This document shows, piece by piece, positions 53,373-64,000 of a stretch of DNA of 64,000 nt (its first letter is position 1; the number at the start of each line of letters is the position of its first letter). The notes below the pieces were generated by a model. It made no database searches. It was given only the letters and a program-made list of their open reading frames with translations, and was not told where the DNA came from. The DNA lies in the NCBI GenBank assembly GCA_022592445.1, contig JABYQR010000181.1, positions 1 to 64,000 on the forward strand. The letters are read 5' to 3'. This DNA comes from Cytidiella melzeri (lineage: Eukaryota; Basidiomycota; Agaricomycetes; Polyporales; Irpicaceae). Made by a program: the position numbers and the translations under genes.

Positions 53373-53602
53373 CCTTAACTGAGTGTTGGCCAACAACCAG
53401 AAACTAGAAGTATATTAGCACTAAACCCACGAACCATAGGTCCATCAATATTGATAAGTGATAGTACAATCCGCCAAGGTCCAAAACAACTCGCGAGCAA
53501 GACAACTACGCATGGGAAAAGCAACCAACAAAAGCGAGAAAACGTCCATGACACCTGATAACTAGCCTTCTTCTCCATCCTATATGTAACACGGCATGCT
53601 GC

Positions 53603-56600
53603 TCATTGTGAGGCACTACGCGCCGCAGTCGATGACCGCAATCCTCTACGACGGGTTGAAACGACTCCGCCATCGCCAAGATCACCACTCCGGACCTTTT
53701 TAGCTGGTTTCCCCGGTCGGGAAGCCTCCTTGGTCGTCTTTGTCTTATCGACAGGGACCTTCGCCGTCTTCTTGGACTTCTTGTGCTTTGTCGACTTCGA
53801 GGGACCCGCCTCAGCGTTCGCAATTATCGATATCGACCTTGGCTTTTTGGTAGGCCGTGGCGCGAGAGTAGAAGACTGGCCAGCGGCAGGGATGTTGGCG
53901 TCGTTGTCGTCGTCGATATCGTCGATGCTTCGCTTCGACCTCACCGACCGACCTGAGAGCACAGACGAAGACGCTGGTGGCAAAAGAGGAACTCTCGGAA
54001 AGGCGATATGTGGTGGGGGCGGGATGCCAGGGATGGTTGCGCTGGTAGGAGACGAGGAGCCGGAGTGCTGCGAATGCGCAACATTGCCGTCATGTGGTAC
54101 GACGGGTGGGAACTGCTGGCTCATGGTGAGCTCGGGGTGACCAGTGCCGTCCATTTGCATTTCGTCCGGCTCTGTCAAATCGGATTCGGCGGTGCGGCCC
54201 TCATTGCTCCTATACTCTTCCTCGGGATGCAGTTGAGGCTCCGGCTCCTCCACCTGTGCTGGTCGCAACGCCGCAAGGTTCTCGTCGCGAGAGGCCATCT
54301 CTTTTCCGGACACGAGAGTTGACTCAGCTGCCCTTTGGTGCACTCTGGTGTCGGCCTTCTCAGTACTACGAGGGTATGGGTCTGGTATGACATCCATGAG
54401 CCAACCTGGCTGCTTTAAGGCGTCTTGGAATATTTTGCGCCAATACTTCGGGTTGCTCAACTTCGTACGCAGCGTTTCATACCTCGCGCGGACGTCTGAT
54501 GTGAGCTCGTCAGGACTTTGTTCCTCCTCCAGGTCTATGGCAGGCCTCTCTATCTCAGCTGGTACTTCATCGACGACAGGGGCTCCTTGAACATTGCTCG
54601 TGCCAGCTTCAACTTCATCACGGAGTACGTAGTATTTCTTCCACTCATTGGCGAGTCTGCATATGAGATTCTGCAGGGGCAGGCATTTGAAGTGTAGACC
54701 TTTGTGGATTTTGCCGAGCGCAGCAAACTTCAAACTGCCGCCAACGTATGCAGTTGAGCCGTCTGCGAGCTGTGTGAGGTTCTTCTCGTCGAACATCGCG
54801 ATTATGATGGTGGCGTCCTTGATGTGGTCGAAGCGGTGCATCGCGCCAAAGAGAAGTGCCCAGAACACCGACTCGAGATCGTCAAGAGGCTCGTGTGCTT
54901 TCAATGGGTCTTCCAACAGGGCGATAGACATGAATTGCCAGGTGCCCTGCGAAGATGATCAGCATCATATAGATGAATATCACTGGAACAGCAGCAGAAA
55001 CGTACGGTACGGAAGCGCTGATGAGCCTGGCCTTCGGAGAGTTCCACCTGCCCCGAGTGATCCCAGTCGGCCAGAACGCCTTGCGCAGCTGCGCTCGCGT
55101 TGAGCATCACGTTACCAATACTGATATCGCGATGTACAAGACCGCACTTCTGCATGGCCAAGTCCATCGCTGCGGATACAATAAAATTGAATGATTGGTT
55201 CAGACAAAAGATGAGTGAGAGCGCACCTGCAAGACAGTCACAAAACGCGACGACGAACTGCTTCGACCATGGGGCACACTCTACGGGATACGCGAGGTGC
55301 TGCACCAACCTGTGGTGCTGGAAGTCCCGCAACTCATGAAATCCAACCGCGAGATCCTTCAACTTCTTCGCCCATTCCAAGCACTGCGTTGTCCCGTGCT
55401 CTCCGTTCAGCATCACGTCTCCCCCACACAACACGCCAGGGACAAAGGGGACTTCCGCGCGTTCGAGATCGGCGCAAATCTGTCTCTCCGGGATGAGACG
55501 CTTGTGTACGACACGCCAAGTGTCCTTGAAGAACACCAAGTCGTGCCGCTCGAGGGAGTACGCGAGATAGGCACGAGTACAGCGGCCAATGGGAGAGTGG
55601 GAGCGAAAGAATGGACGTTGAACGAGGACCTCCATGGACTCCTTGGAGATGTCGTCGACAACGGTGATCTTGTAGACTGGGTATTGTTCGCTGAGTGTGT
55701 CGGCGGCGTTGGGGAGCTCACGTTGGGGATGCTTGGCGTTTTGCATGTTTTCCAGGAACTCTTCCACAGCCGCCTTGAACTTCTTCGCCTCCTCAGAAGT
55801 GGCGCGGCTCGCTGTACTATCCAGCCCTCGTGCAGCAGCCGACATGTGGTTATATCGCCAGAGGAATTCCACCAACAACCAGGGCTTCTCGATGTAGTCG
55901 AAGCAGTCGGAGACAATCGCTCCCGAGTGATCCCAGAACAAGAATCTGGCGATGTTGCCGCAAATAAGCAGCTGGAGGAGGTGGAGACGATGCTGGTGGG
56001 CGAACACCTCCATCGCGTACATAGCCAGTTGACCGCGAACCTTCGTGGCGTCCGCATTAAACTTCTCGAACGCCACAGGCTTGTTCTTGTTAGCTCCTTT
56101 GCGCTTTTTGGCAGCCTTCCTGATTTCCTCCCGCGTATGAAAAGGATCCATATTCGTATGTCTCTTGAACTCGACGAGCAGGCCACTGTTACACCAGTCG
56201 AAGAAGCGCTTGCTCCTGTTGCCATCTGCTGCAGCGGTATCTCCGTACTCCTTGAAGCCTCCATCCGGACGGTAAAGGATGTCTCCCCCCTTTTCCGTGG
56301 AGTTTGCAGAAATAAAGAACGGGAAGTTCGGAGAAAGATTGAATTTCTTGACTGTCTCATTCTGTAATTGATTGAAGTAGCGCAAGAGGTGGGGGTAAGT
56401 GATTGTCTCCCAGCCAGCGGACAGAGTGCACTCACGAAAGCATCGCAGATATGCTTCTCGAGCCAGGTAAGAGGAGCGGAGGTGAACTTGACGCGCGTGG
56501 GTTTCTTGCGAAGGTCTTCTTGTGGGATGGGCATAAAGGTCTTCAGGAAGTCAGAAGCTTTGCAGGGGCCAATCCAGTGTCCATCCATATCGAGACCGTA

Positions 56601-56702
56601 TTCCTGTTGCAAGTGTTGGATCTCGGGGATTGTTTGGCGATATACGTGATAGCCCGCAATGCGAGACTTGTGAGGGGTGTGGTTAGCGTTGGAGACAGGC
56701 AT
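53603..56702 (-). CDS. FunK1-type protein kinase
   Basis: Exons (minus) 56702-56436, 56361-55227, 55169-55006 and 54946-53603 give 969 residues with no frame break. FunK1 domain: N-terminal region (NETVKKFNLSPNF, DWCNSGLLVEFK, TREEIRKAAKKRK), central lobe (AMYAMEVFAHQHR, LFWDHSGAIVSD, KPWLLVEFLWRYNHM), then the catalytic loop VHRDISIGNVML and the Mg-binding LADWDHSG, followed by GTWQFMSIALL (activation/P+1 region) and DLESVFWALLFGAMH. The last ~250 residues are disordered, Pro/Ser-rich then Lys/Arg-rich. FunK1 kinases are a fungal-specific family expanded in mushrooms and linked to multicellular development. Substrates unknown. Confidence 0.92.
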
Positions 56703-56978
56703 GTTGACGAAGAAGATGGTGGTAGGAGAAAGAAAGACTCACGCGTAATTTCCCCGTGTTATATACCGGCCGAAGCTATGTTGGCCTCTCGGCGGTGATG
56801 GTTCCAGTTGAAGGTCAGAGCGACTTCCTATTTAGGAAGTTGGTTGGGTCTGATTATGATCGGGCCCGCCGATCTGTCTGAATAAGGCAGTTGGCCACAC
56901 CGCGCGCCGAAACACGAGGCCGAGAGACAAAGGCAAATTGTCCGAGTAACAGGCCCAGACGGACTATTAGTTGACAAA

Positions 56979-57193
56979 TATTAAACGCAGCCGTGGTCAT
57001 GACTCAGGTATAGGCAAAGGTCATTGTCCTTGGCGCTGATTGCGCAGTGACTCGCCGCCACACAGGCTGTGCCAGTGGTGTCCTCGCTGAGGCACTTCAA
57101 TGCTGGACACGGTTCAAGCTGGTCACAGAACTCACAGGTAGTCCGCTTGCCGGTCCAGATACACCTCACACACAGCCACTCGTCACAGGCCAT
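56979..57193 (-). CDS. Possible cysteine-rich small protein upstream of FunK1
   Basis: The ATG at 57193 (MACDEWLCVRCIWTGKR) opens 71 codons with about a dozen Cys (CEFC, CPALKC) and stops at 56979. No signal peptide is obvious unless an upstream exon around 57300-57400 is spliced on. The equivalent frame in copy A (from about 17776) stops after ~25 codons because of base changes and small indels. It may be a small gene, the 3' exon of one, or chance. Confidence 0.3.
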
Positions 57194-57480
57194 AAACAAG
57201 ATTTCACTTCATTGATGCCCTCTCCGCATGCCCGCCTCCCCAGAAAAATCATTCCAGCCAACACAGGTACACATCAACGGAGCCAGCTTCTCACTCAATA
57301 CCGTAGTCATATCCTTGATCACTGAACAAGAACTCGTGCGCGAGAAGCTCCACGAGGCCAGTGTAGATCAAGATCATCGACGAAAGCAATGCATCCAAAA
57401 TGCCGCTGCTAGGGTAACGTAAGCTGTCTACGAGAATACCAGCGAGTGACGACGCAACTTGTAAGCTTTCGCTCAATCAC

Positions 57481-58035
57481 AGGATGGCGATCCTTGGGCT
57501 CTGCGCTTCGGACAATATTGGGGTCACAGTGCTGACTACTCTGAGGCGTGGCAAGGACGCGAAATATGAGCGCGGCTCGGTCATCGTCACGCAGCGTCAC
57601 ATGTCATGTGATCGCGTCTGAAGAAACGCCAAAAAGCCGAAGACACACTCACGTTGAACGATAACCTTCACAAGCTCGGTCACTCGGAATCGCTACGATT
57701 ATGCCGCTGATATCTCACAGCATAATTGACACCGGTCTTAGGGGGCTCGACCATGCTTCATTGATGCTGCAAGACGTCCTCTTTCATATTCCAAAAACGC
57801 TCTCTCGTCGGTTTTGAGCCAGGCCTCCAACAGCGGAGATGAATGAATGACCTTTTCATTTGGGGATACAGAAATGACGAGAGAAGCAAGCAAGGGTGCA
57901 GTTTTGCGGAACTTGCAGGGAACGTGTGGTTCACATGTGTGTGTTTGTGTATGCGATGCCGAAACACTCTCGCCTGAACGCTACGTACTTATAATATACA
58001 TAGGGTACGAGCCAGCTATGTAGCGGTCTTTCTCC
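57481..58035. other. Intergenic, nothing recognised
   Basis: The end of the FunK1 duplication lies at the left edge. No coding support beyond. Confidence 0.45.
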
Positions 58036-58110
58036 TTGTCTTGTTTAGACCCATCAGCCGTCTCTGCTCTCCTCGTATTTTGTGGGATCCCAACAAAACC
58101 GTCGCTGTCC

Positions 58111-60965
58111 ATGGAAACCTCAGGCGCAACTACAGTCGAGAATACAAGCACAGAGGACTCACCGATCACATCGCCTGAGTCAACACGGAAGGAAGGCAAT
58201 GACAACGACAAGCAGCGGAAGGATTGGAAGGAGTGGAAAGAGCAAAGAGAATGGGAAGAGTGGAAGCAACGCAAAGATAAGAGACGTGACTCGAATCCCC
58301 GCCTTGAGCATTCACCATCTTCTCCAGTGTGTACGATGGTCTCTCTCAAATCAGCTGACTAACGATTGTCCACCCACAGATGGTAGCTGAGCCAGTGTCA
58401 GTTACCTTACCAGATCCACCTCAGGACGAATCGCACCATACCCCAGGGGAAGTCCGCACGCAATATGTACTTTCAGGTCGACCAACTGGCTGGGCTGCCA
58501 TAGACAGGGTCATCCGTGATTACGACGAGGAGAAAGTGAGAGACTGCAAAGAGGACATCGACACTCTACTCGTATTCGTGCGTTTCTTCTAGATCTCTGC
58601 GCTTCTATTGCTTTTCAACCAACTTCGTTTAAGGCGGGTCTATTCTCCGCTGTGTTGACTGCATTCCTGATTGAGTCTTACCAAAACTTATTGGAGGACA
58701 CAGCGAGCGATAGCCTTTCGGCGCAACGGCAGCTCGTTGCCCAGACTTCGAGTTATCAGCTACAGGGCAACCTCATCAATTCCACCGCGGCTCATCCCAC
58801 CCCTCCTGCTCCTTTTCAACCATCTTCCGTCGCCATTCGCGTCAACGTGCTCTGGTTCGCAAGCCTCCTTTTCGCTCTTACGACCGCGTCTTTCGGCATC
58901 CTTGTCAAACAGTGGCTGCGTGAATACATGGCTGTCCAAAATCCCTCTCCACAAGCTCGCCTTCGTCTTCGTCACCTACGCTATCCCGAACTGAGCAAAT
59001 GGAAGATATTCGAAATTGCGGCATTTCTTCCGCTCTTGCTACAATTATCCCTTGCGCTTTTCTTCATCGGACTATGCGACTTCACGGCGTCGGTTCATTC
59101 GAGTATAGGCTATACCACACTTCCCATCGTTATTGCCTGGGCGCTTTGCTTCATGACTGTGACTATACTCCCTCTATTCTTTCCTCGTTGTCCATACCGG
59201 ACAACGTTACTGAAAGGTTTGGTTACTCCATTCCATCGGATCGTCGGCCGCCTAGCATCCCTTGCCGGTCACCACTACATTACTCAACGATGGGATCGTA
59301 TAAGCCAAGGATTCATACGAATGGCTAAGGAACGTTTGGAGAACGATGAGGTCAGCGTTGTGCAGCGCGAAGGGAAGGATCTGGAGATTCTTGCGGCCGC
59401 GGATGCAATTCAATCCAACGACGAGCTGTTGTCAACAGCCATTGCCGAGGCCGCAAGTCAAGTGAGGCTGGATTTTCAACAGCCTGACAGCATAGAGAGA
59501 TTCCTCCGTACTATCCTGGCCAATCGCCTGATAATGCTTCCACCTGGCGACGAGTTTCTACCATCCCTAATTATCGACCTTCGTACCACTCTCTTATCCG
59601 CGAGGGCTCAGAGTGCATTCACAGACGTCGTCCTCCGTTATTGCACTAGTCAGCCGCTGGAGAAGCTCATCTGGCAGTCAGATCGGTTCCTCCAATCCAC
59701 CTTGGTCTTTGCGCTCATGCTGTCAATGTCCGGGTATCACATCAAAGAGGTACCACAACTGAGGAACGTTTTATCCTCTGACAAAATGACCTCTGAAATC
59801 GTATCTGTGTGCCGTATGCTCGTCTGGCCCAAGTCCAAACGTTCCGTTACCGTTCAACATCCCGATCAAGCGAACAGTCTCTTGAGGCGATATGTTCAAG
59901 TCAATTTACTCCACGGATTGGTCTCTGTACAATGTTGCTTGTGCCGCAGAGTGGAACCTTTGAAGCTCGTCAATGCAATTGTGCAGACAACGCAAATGTC
60001 AAGTTTGGAGCAAGATGAGGAGACCGATCGCGATAACATATCGTTGGAGTTTCGTACTGCACGGGCTACACGCTGGGTGGCTTCGTGGCCTTGGACAACC
60101 ATGCCAATTGAAGTAGCAGCTTTGACTTTTGATTTTCTACGATGGCACCTCGGGCATGCCCTTGACGACTTCAACCCCGCCAACAATGAGGTGAATGTTG
60201 CGGCGGTAGAGCTACTCGTCGCTATAATCGGCGCTCTGCGGCACATTCTGGGCTCAACTTTTGGAGAATCAGTCGTACATAAGATGCTCAGCAAATCCGA
60301 TTGCGAAGCAAACACTTTGGTGATCGCAGTTTGTCATGTACCCTCAGAAGGAGTAGTCCATTTGGCGAAGGAAGCTGTTATACATTGGCGGGTCTGGGAT
60401 ACTGGTTCGTTCCTCATTTTGTAGTATTGGTCCAAGACTGACCCCTGACGAACGTGCAGCCGGGGACGAGCGCATGTTAACGCTTTGGAAATCCGCCCTG
60501 GCCCTCCAGATTTCATCCCCAGTGCCGGAGTCCGACAACTTTATCAAGACCCTGAAGCTGTGTTTATTCTCTATGTGTCTTTCCGTCATAATGCGTAGGA
60601 AACCGATACTCCGGACCATGTGGACAGACCTCTTCGAGTTCTTTACGCAGCGCATTCAAGAATTCGATCAAATGACGCTGAAGAACTCGCCGCAGATGGA
60701 CGAAATCGAAATCTCCGGGCTCGCGACAAGCTGCCTTGAGAGTATCCGCCAAGAAGAAATCTTGCGGAAATACCTAAATTCATACGATGTCGAGCTCAGA
60801 CAGAGGGACTGCAGCGTTGGATGGGATAGCGAACAAAAGATGGTTGCGGGGTGGCGTACCCCACCGCTGCTGTCTCCCTATTCTGAACAGTTAATATTGA
60901 CCCTCGAAAGGTTCGCGTTGCCGTCGTGGTACCAGCCAGTGGGAATTCCGGTCTGGTTGAGATAA
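58111..60965 (+). CDS. DUF6535 membrane protein
   Basis: Exons 58111-58326, 58380-58577, 58634-60404 and 60460-60965 (896 residues). An in-frame ATG at 58036 is an alternative start. A charged Lys/Glu/Trp-rich N-terminus (KDWKEWKEQREWEEWKQRK) is followed by the DUF6535 region (about 100-320): GWAAIDRVIRDYDEEKV, CKEDIDTLLVFAGLFSAVLT, FLIESYQNLLED and VLWFASLLFALTTASFGILV. Four transmembrane helices are visible (AGLFSAVLTAFLI; VLWFASLLFALTTASFGIL; FLPLLLQLSLALFFIGL; LPIVIAWALCFMTVTILPLFF). The remainder is a large helical soluble region. The family is specific to Basidiomycota and multicopy; role unknown, sometimes discussed with heterokaryon/NLR-like repertoires. Confidence 0.85.
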
Positions 60966-61426
60966 TCATCAACTTTGTATATGGTGGCCTTGTGCGTTTT
61001 GTGTTCAACGTGATTATGTTGGTATTCAGCAATCAACTTTTTCTTTTCTTCTTCAATGGACAGGGTAAAGGCAGCCCTGCAGTCGGATGATACGGGTCGT
61101 TGAGAATACATACCATGGTGTCCCCCTACTTGCCGATATCTCAAAGAGAACACGTACGTATACCATTGCACGAACGGAACACGGCGGAAATGGGTCAATT
61201 TACTCCCTCGCATTGCTAGCTCAGGCTCAAAAACATCAACAATCAATCCAGCACGCGCATACAATCGACGGGTTTACAGCACAAGAAGACCAACAGTGGC
61301 ACAGACATCATGATCCGTCAAAATCAAAGTGTGGTTCTCGAGAGGTGAGAGCTGTACTGAATATATACAATTCTGGTTTCTAACCCTTGACTCGTGTCCT
61401 TTGAGAATTGCCATAGCATGACTTCT
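60966..61426. other. Intergenic between convergent genes
   Basis: The DUF6535 gene and the next minus-strand gene converge here. No further gene seen. Confidence 0.5.
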
Positions 61427-63178
61427 TCAAGCGACAGCGTCCTTCCACTCGCCATCATCATCCTGCCCTTCAATCGTAAATGTAGCCATCTCCTGAGCAG
61501 GCGGAAGAGCCGTCAGCCCGACAGCTCCTTTTGCCCCTCCGCTCGCTAACACCGCACCCGTCCCTACCTCCGCAATCTGTCCCACAGCGCCTCCTGCATT
61601 ACTTACACTCCCTATAAGATTCCCTCCCACGTCTCGAGTCTCCTTCCCGACTTCGTTCTGCACGACGTCGCCTACCGAAGTAGTCACCGCATCTTTGACC
61701 ACATTCGCGCTGTTCCCGACGGACTGATACACATCTCTCATAGTACTCGCTGCTTCTTTGGTTTCTTCAGAAGGCGGACCGCCGGTGATGCGTTCAGAAA
61801 GGAAGGCACCGGCAGTGGATGCTGCGGAGGAGACGGCAGAGGAGACGGATTGGGCGGCGTTGTAGATTGTCGTAGAAGCTGATGAGGCTGAGGCTGCAAC
61901 AGAGTGGGTCGTTGCCGAATGAGTCAAAGGTGTTTCTGTAGGTGGGTTGTTCGCTAGGAACCTAGGAATGGAAATATTAGCCAAGTCTGTCTATGAGATG
62001 CGCAGGCAGGTAAGAGTTCGCACCCTGCTGTGGACTTGCGGATGGATGCGGCAACTACGACGGCCTCATCATTGATGCTACTACTGAGCTCGTCGCTGGC
62101 AGCCAACACTCCCGTTTTGAGCAGCCCATGATCGATCAGTATCTGCTCGAACTTCTCTTGTGCGGCATCAGTCAAGCCATGTGATTTGTCCGGCAGCGTT
62201 AACCTCACGTAGCTGTCCCCGAATATCAACAAAGCCGAGCATTTATCATAGCCAGGATTCACTCACCCCCCTGCAGGCAAACTCGCATCCTGAATCTCGG
62301 GCGTAAAGATATATACCCTTTCATCGTCTGCTACTGTTCCAAACGTAGTGGTTGGACGCAACGGGAACGCAGCGCCACCGACGGTCAGGACCAAGATAGT
62401 GTTGGGGTGGTGTTCTGGCTGATAGGGAGCGACGGTTACAAGAGTTAAATCACCCTTCGTTAGGTCGACTGTAGTCTTGCCCAGCACATGCGTAGCTGAA
62501 ACCGATGGTATAGTGACAGAGCCCTGTGGCGGAGGATTTTCTCCTTCATCCAGCAGACCGTGGCTGATAAGGATCTTCTCGAATTGCTCCTGCAGAATGC
62601 TGAACTCTGAGTTCGGTTCAGAAACGCCCTCTGGAAGCACGAGTTTCGCATATCTTAGGAGTCAAGTCAACTCAGCTTCTGGAGTATGTGTCGCGACTAC
62701 TCACCCTAATACGCCTTCTCCAAGGTCAGGTTGGAAGACATATACCCTTTCATCTCCAGCAACGGTTCCAAACACTGTGTCACTGTATATCGGAAACGCA
62801 GCGTGTGCGACGGTAAGCGTTAGAACCGGGGTTTTTCCATGCGAGCTTGTGGCTGAAGAAGATGGTGCAGCGACTGTGAGGTCGCCTTGAGCGAGCTCTA
62901 CGGTTGTCTCGCCTACAACATGGTACGCGAATGTTTTAGGAATTGTTATGGTGGTCATCTGAACTGGCGAGGTTGTTTGGTCGTTGCCGTAGTCGCCTTC
63001 GTCGTCGTCTCCGATGTCGTTGTTGTAGTTCAAGCATCGCAGCGCTGTAATTGTTTTATACAGTACGCGCAGTGGCCAAGGAGTATCACGATGATGATGT
63101 CACTCACGGAAAGGCTCAAGACCCCGAAAGCTCTGCGGTAGCCGCTGGTATCCGGGGTCACAGTAAATGTTCTGAAAA
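61427..63178 (-). CDS. Senescence/spartin-like protein with duplicated N-terminal module
   Basis: Exons (minus) about 63178-63114, 63050-62705, 62653-62267, 62212-62024 and 61961-61427. The last four join in frame with introns of 51-62 nt (at least 479 residues from 63033). Two copies of a ~120-residue module are visible: HVVGETTVELAQGDLTV...FPIYSDTVFGTVAGDERVYVF...YAKLVLPEG...FEKILISHGLLD, and HVLGKTTVDLTKGDLTL...TTFGTVADDERVYIF...YVRLTLPDK...FEQILIDHGLL. The Ala/Ser/Gly-rich C-terminal half (NAAQSVSSAVSSAASTAGAF) resembles the plant-senescence/spartin domain. The first exon (CDPGYQRLPQSFRGLEPF) has no ATG in view, so the true start is probably further upstream. If not, the first ATG is at about 62958. 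Confidence 0.6.
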
Positions 63179-63199
63179 CCAGCTCGATGGTTGCGCACT

Positions 63200-63704
63200 A
63201 CCTTGAACGTTGACGGCCAACTACCACAATCAACCTGAAAGCTCTACATCCACAACATGCATATTGAGAGTCCCTTGACAGACCCTTGGAAGATACACTG
63301 GATGCAGTTCACGTTCGATTTCATCCTGCAGGACAAGATTCTGACTTTCCCCAGATCCGTACATCCAAGTGTGGCCAGCCTCAAGCTCACTGTGGCTTTG
63401 CCGATGTACTTATAAACAGGGCTTCAACTTTGCATAATGCAACGAACAACTTGTGCAAGTGCACCGGTCGAACAAGTTCGCAAGCAGCCACGGTACGTGC
63501 ATTTTCCCAAGTTCTCGAGTTGTCTTCAATTGACGTATGGACCGCTGGTAGCAGACCAGAAACTACAGGCGATCGCTCTTCAAGCCTACGCCCCCTGGAT
63601 CTTTTAGCGCTCTCCCTCTGTGAAAGAACGTGAATTCTGTGCGCGACTGGTATGAGTCCGGTTCTATGCGTCGTTGATATTCATGCAATCTAAGGCGGGA
63701 TCTA
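63200..63704. other. Intergenic, start region of flanking genes
   Basis: No well supported gene. The upstream exon(s) of the senescence-like gene may lie here on the minus strand. Confidence 0.35.
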
Positions 63705-64000
63705 ATGCAAAGCAACGAAAGCCCAATACAGAATAATCCAGGCATTGTAATCACCGCGAATTTACGGCCAAAACAACAATATCTGGCGCAATTCCAGACA
63801 GATGCTCACAATAACCTTGGTGCCATCATATCCTCGTGCAGGAAGGACCTAAAGCTCAACCAGGGCGCGAGAGTAGATATAGGAGAGATCAGCTGGCCTC
63901 CGAATGACCAGGGATTGGATTCGGCTTCGTCACATCAAGCTCACTCGAATAATGGGCTTTGGATTTGTACATTTTCCTCTTCAGATCTGGTGTTCGGAGA
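63705..64000 (+). CDS. Partial gene leaving the window
   Basis: The ATG at 63705 (MQSNESPIQNNPGIVITANL) opens 98 codons with no stop before the window edge. The visible part is Gln/Asn-rich at the start, then LAQFQTDAHNNLGAIISSCRK and WPPNDQGLDSAS. No domain recognised. It could be the first exon of a larger gene, and is unproven. Confidence 0.35.
   Translation, partial: MQSNESPIQNNPGIVITANLRPKQQYLAQFQTDAHNNLGAIISSCRKDLKLNQGARVDIGEISWPPNDQGLDSASSHQAHSNNGLWICTFSSSDLVFG

Larger units (their letters stand above)
53330..57480 (-). repeat. Duplicated FunK1 locus, intact copy B
   Basis: Inverted counterpart of 17488-26140 (minus its insertion). It retains promoter, first exon and catalytic exons missing from copy A. 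Confidence 0.85.

Overview
The window is eukaryotic and almost certainly from a basidiomycete of the class Agaricomycetes. Genes are split by many 47-75 nt introns with GT(A/G)NG donors, and the families are typical of that class: FunK1-type protein kinases, a DUF6535 membrane protein, VIT/vWA proteins, a DUF6589 protein, a mobile RecQ-like helicase, and Ty3 (chromovirus), Ty1/copia and LINE retroelements.

Layout. (1) About 1-17487 is a Russian-doll of retroelements. A degenerate Ty1/copia element (5' LTR homology from about 341, 3' LTR 17318-17487) is split near its gag start by a minus-strand Ty3/chromovirus (760-12661, TSD CCATC). One LTR of that element is in turn split by a 5'-truncated LINE (8468-12064, 11-bp TSD, 42-nt poly-A). 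(2) About 17488-26140 is a decayed, duplicated copy of a FunK1 kinase locus. It is interrupted at codon level by a 6.2-kb DNA element (18651-24815) with long terminal inverted repeats and a perfect 9-bp target duplication. That element carries a RecQ-like helicase gene and a convergent DUF6589 gene, and it is the most interesting object in the window. (3) 26141-28700 holds a PDR-type ABC transporter relic and a perfect 43-bp palindrome. (4) 28747-40655 is ordinary gene-rich sequence: a VIT/vWA protein, a zinc alcohol (butanediol-type) dehydrogenase, a NOSIP-like RING/U-box protein, a secreted amidase and a kinase-like protein that lacks the catalytic Asp. (5) 40656-47000 is gene-poor and AT-richer, with two small secreted-protein genes, degenerate repeats and a WD40 relic. 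(6) 47009-60965 holds a second VIT/vWA gene, a small membrane protein, an NmrA-like gene, the apparently intact FunK1 gene (the parent or sister of the broken copy) and a DUF6535 gene. (7) 61427-64000 has a gene with a senescence/spartin-like C-terminal region and a partial gene leaving the window.

The FunK1 and vWA genes form a mirrored pair (FunK1+ vWA+ ... vWA- FunK1-). The two FunK1 copies are very similar in DNA, whereas the vWA proteins are far more diverged, so the mirror probably did not arise in one event. Exon coordinates were derived by hand from splice motifs, reading-frame continuity and, where available, paralogue comparison. Coding lengths were checked to be multiples of three where exons are listed in full.
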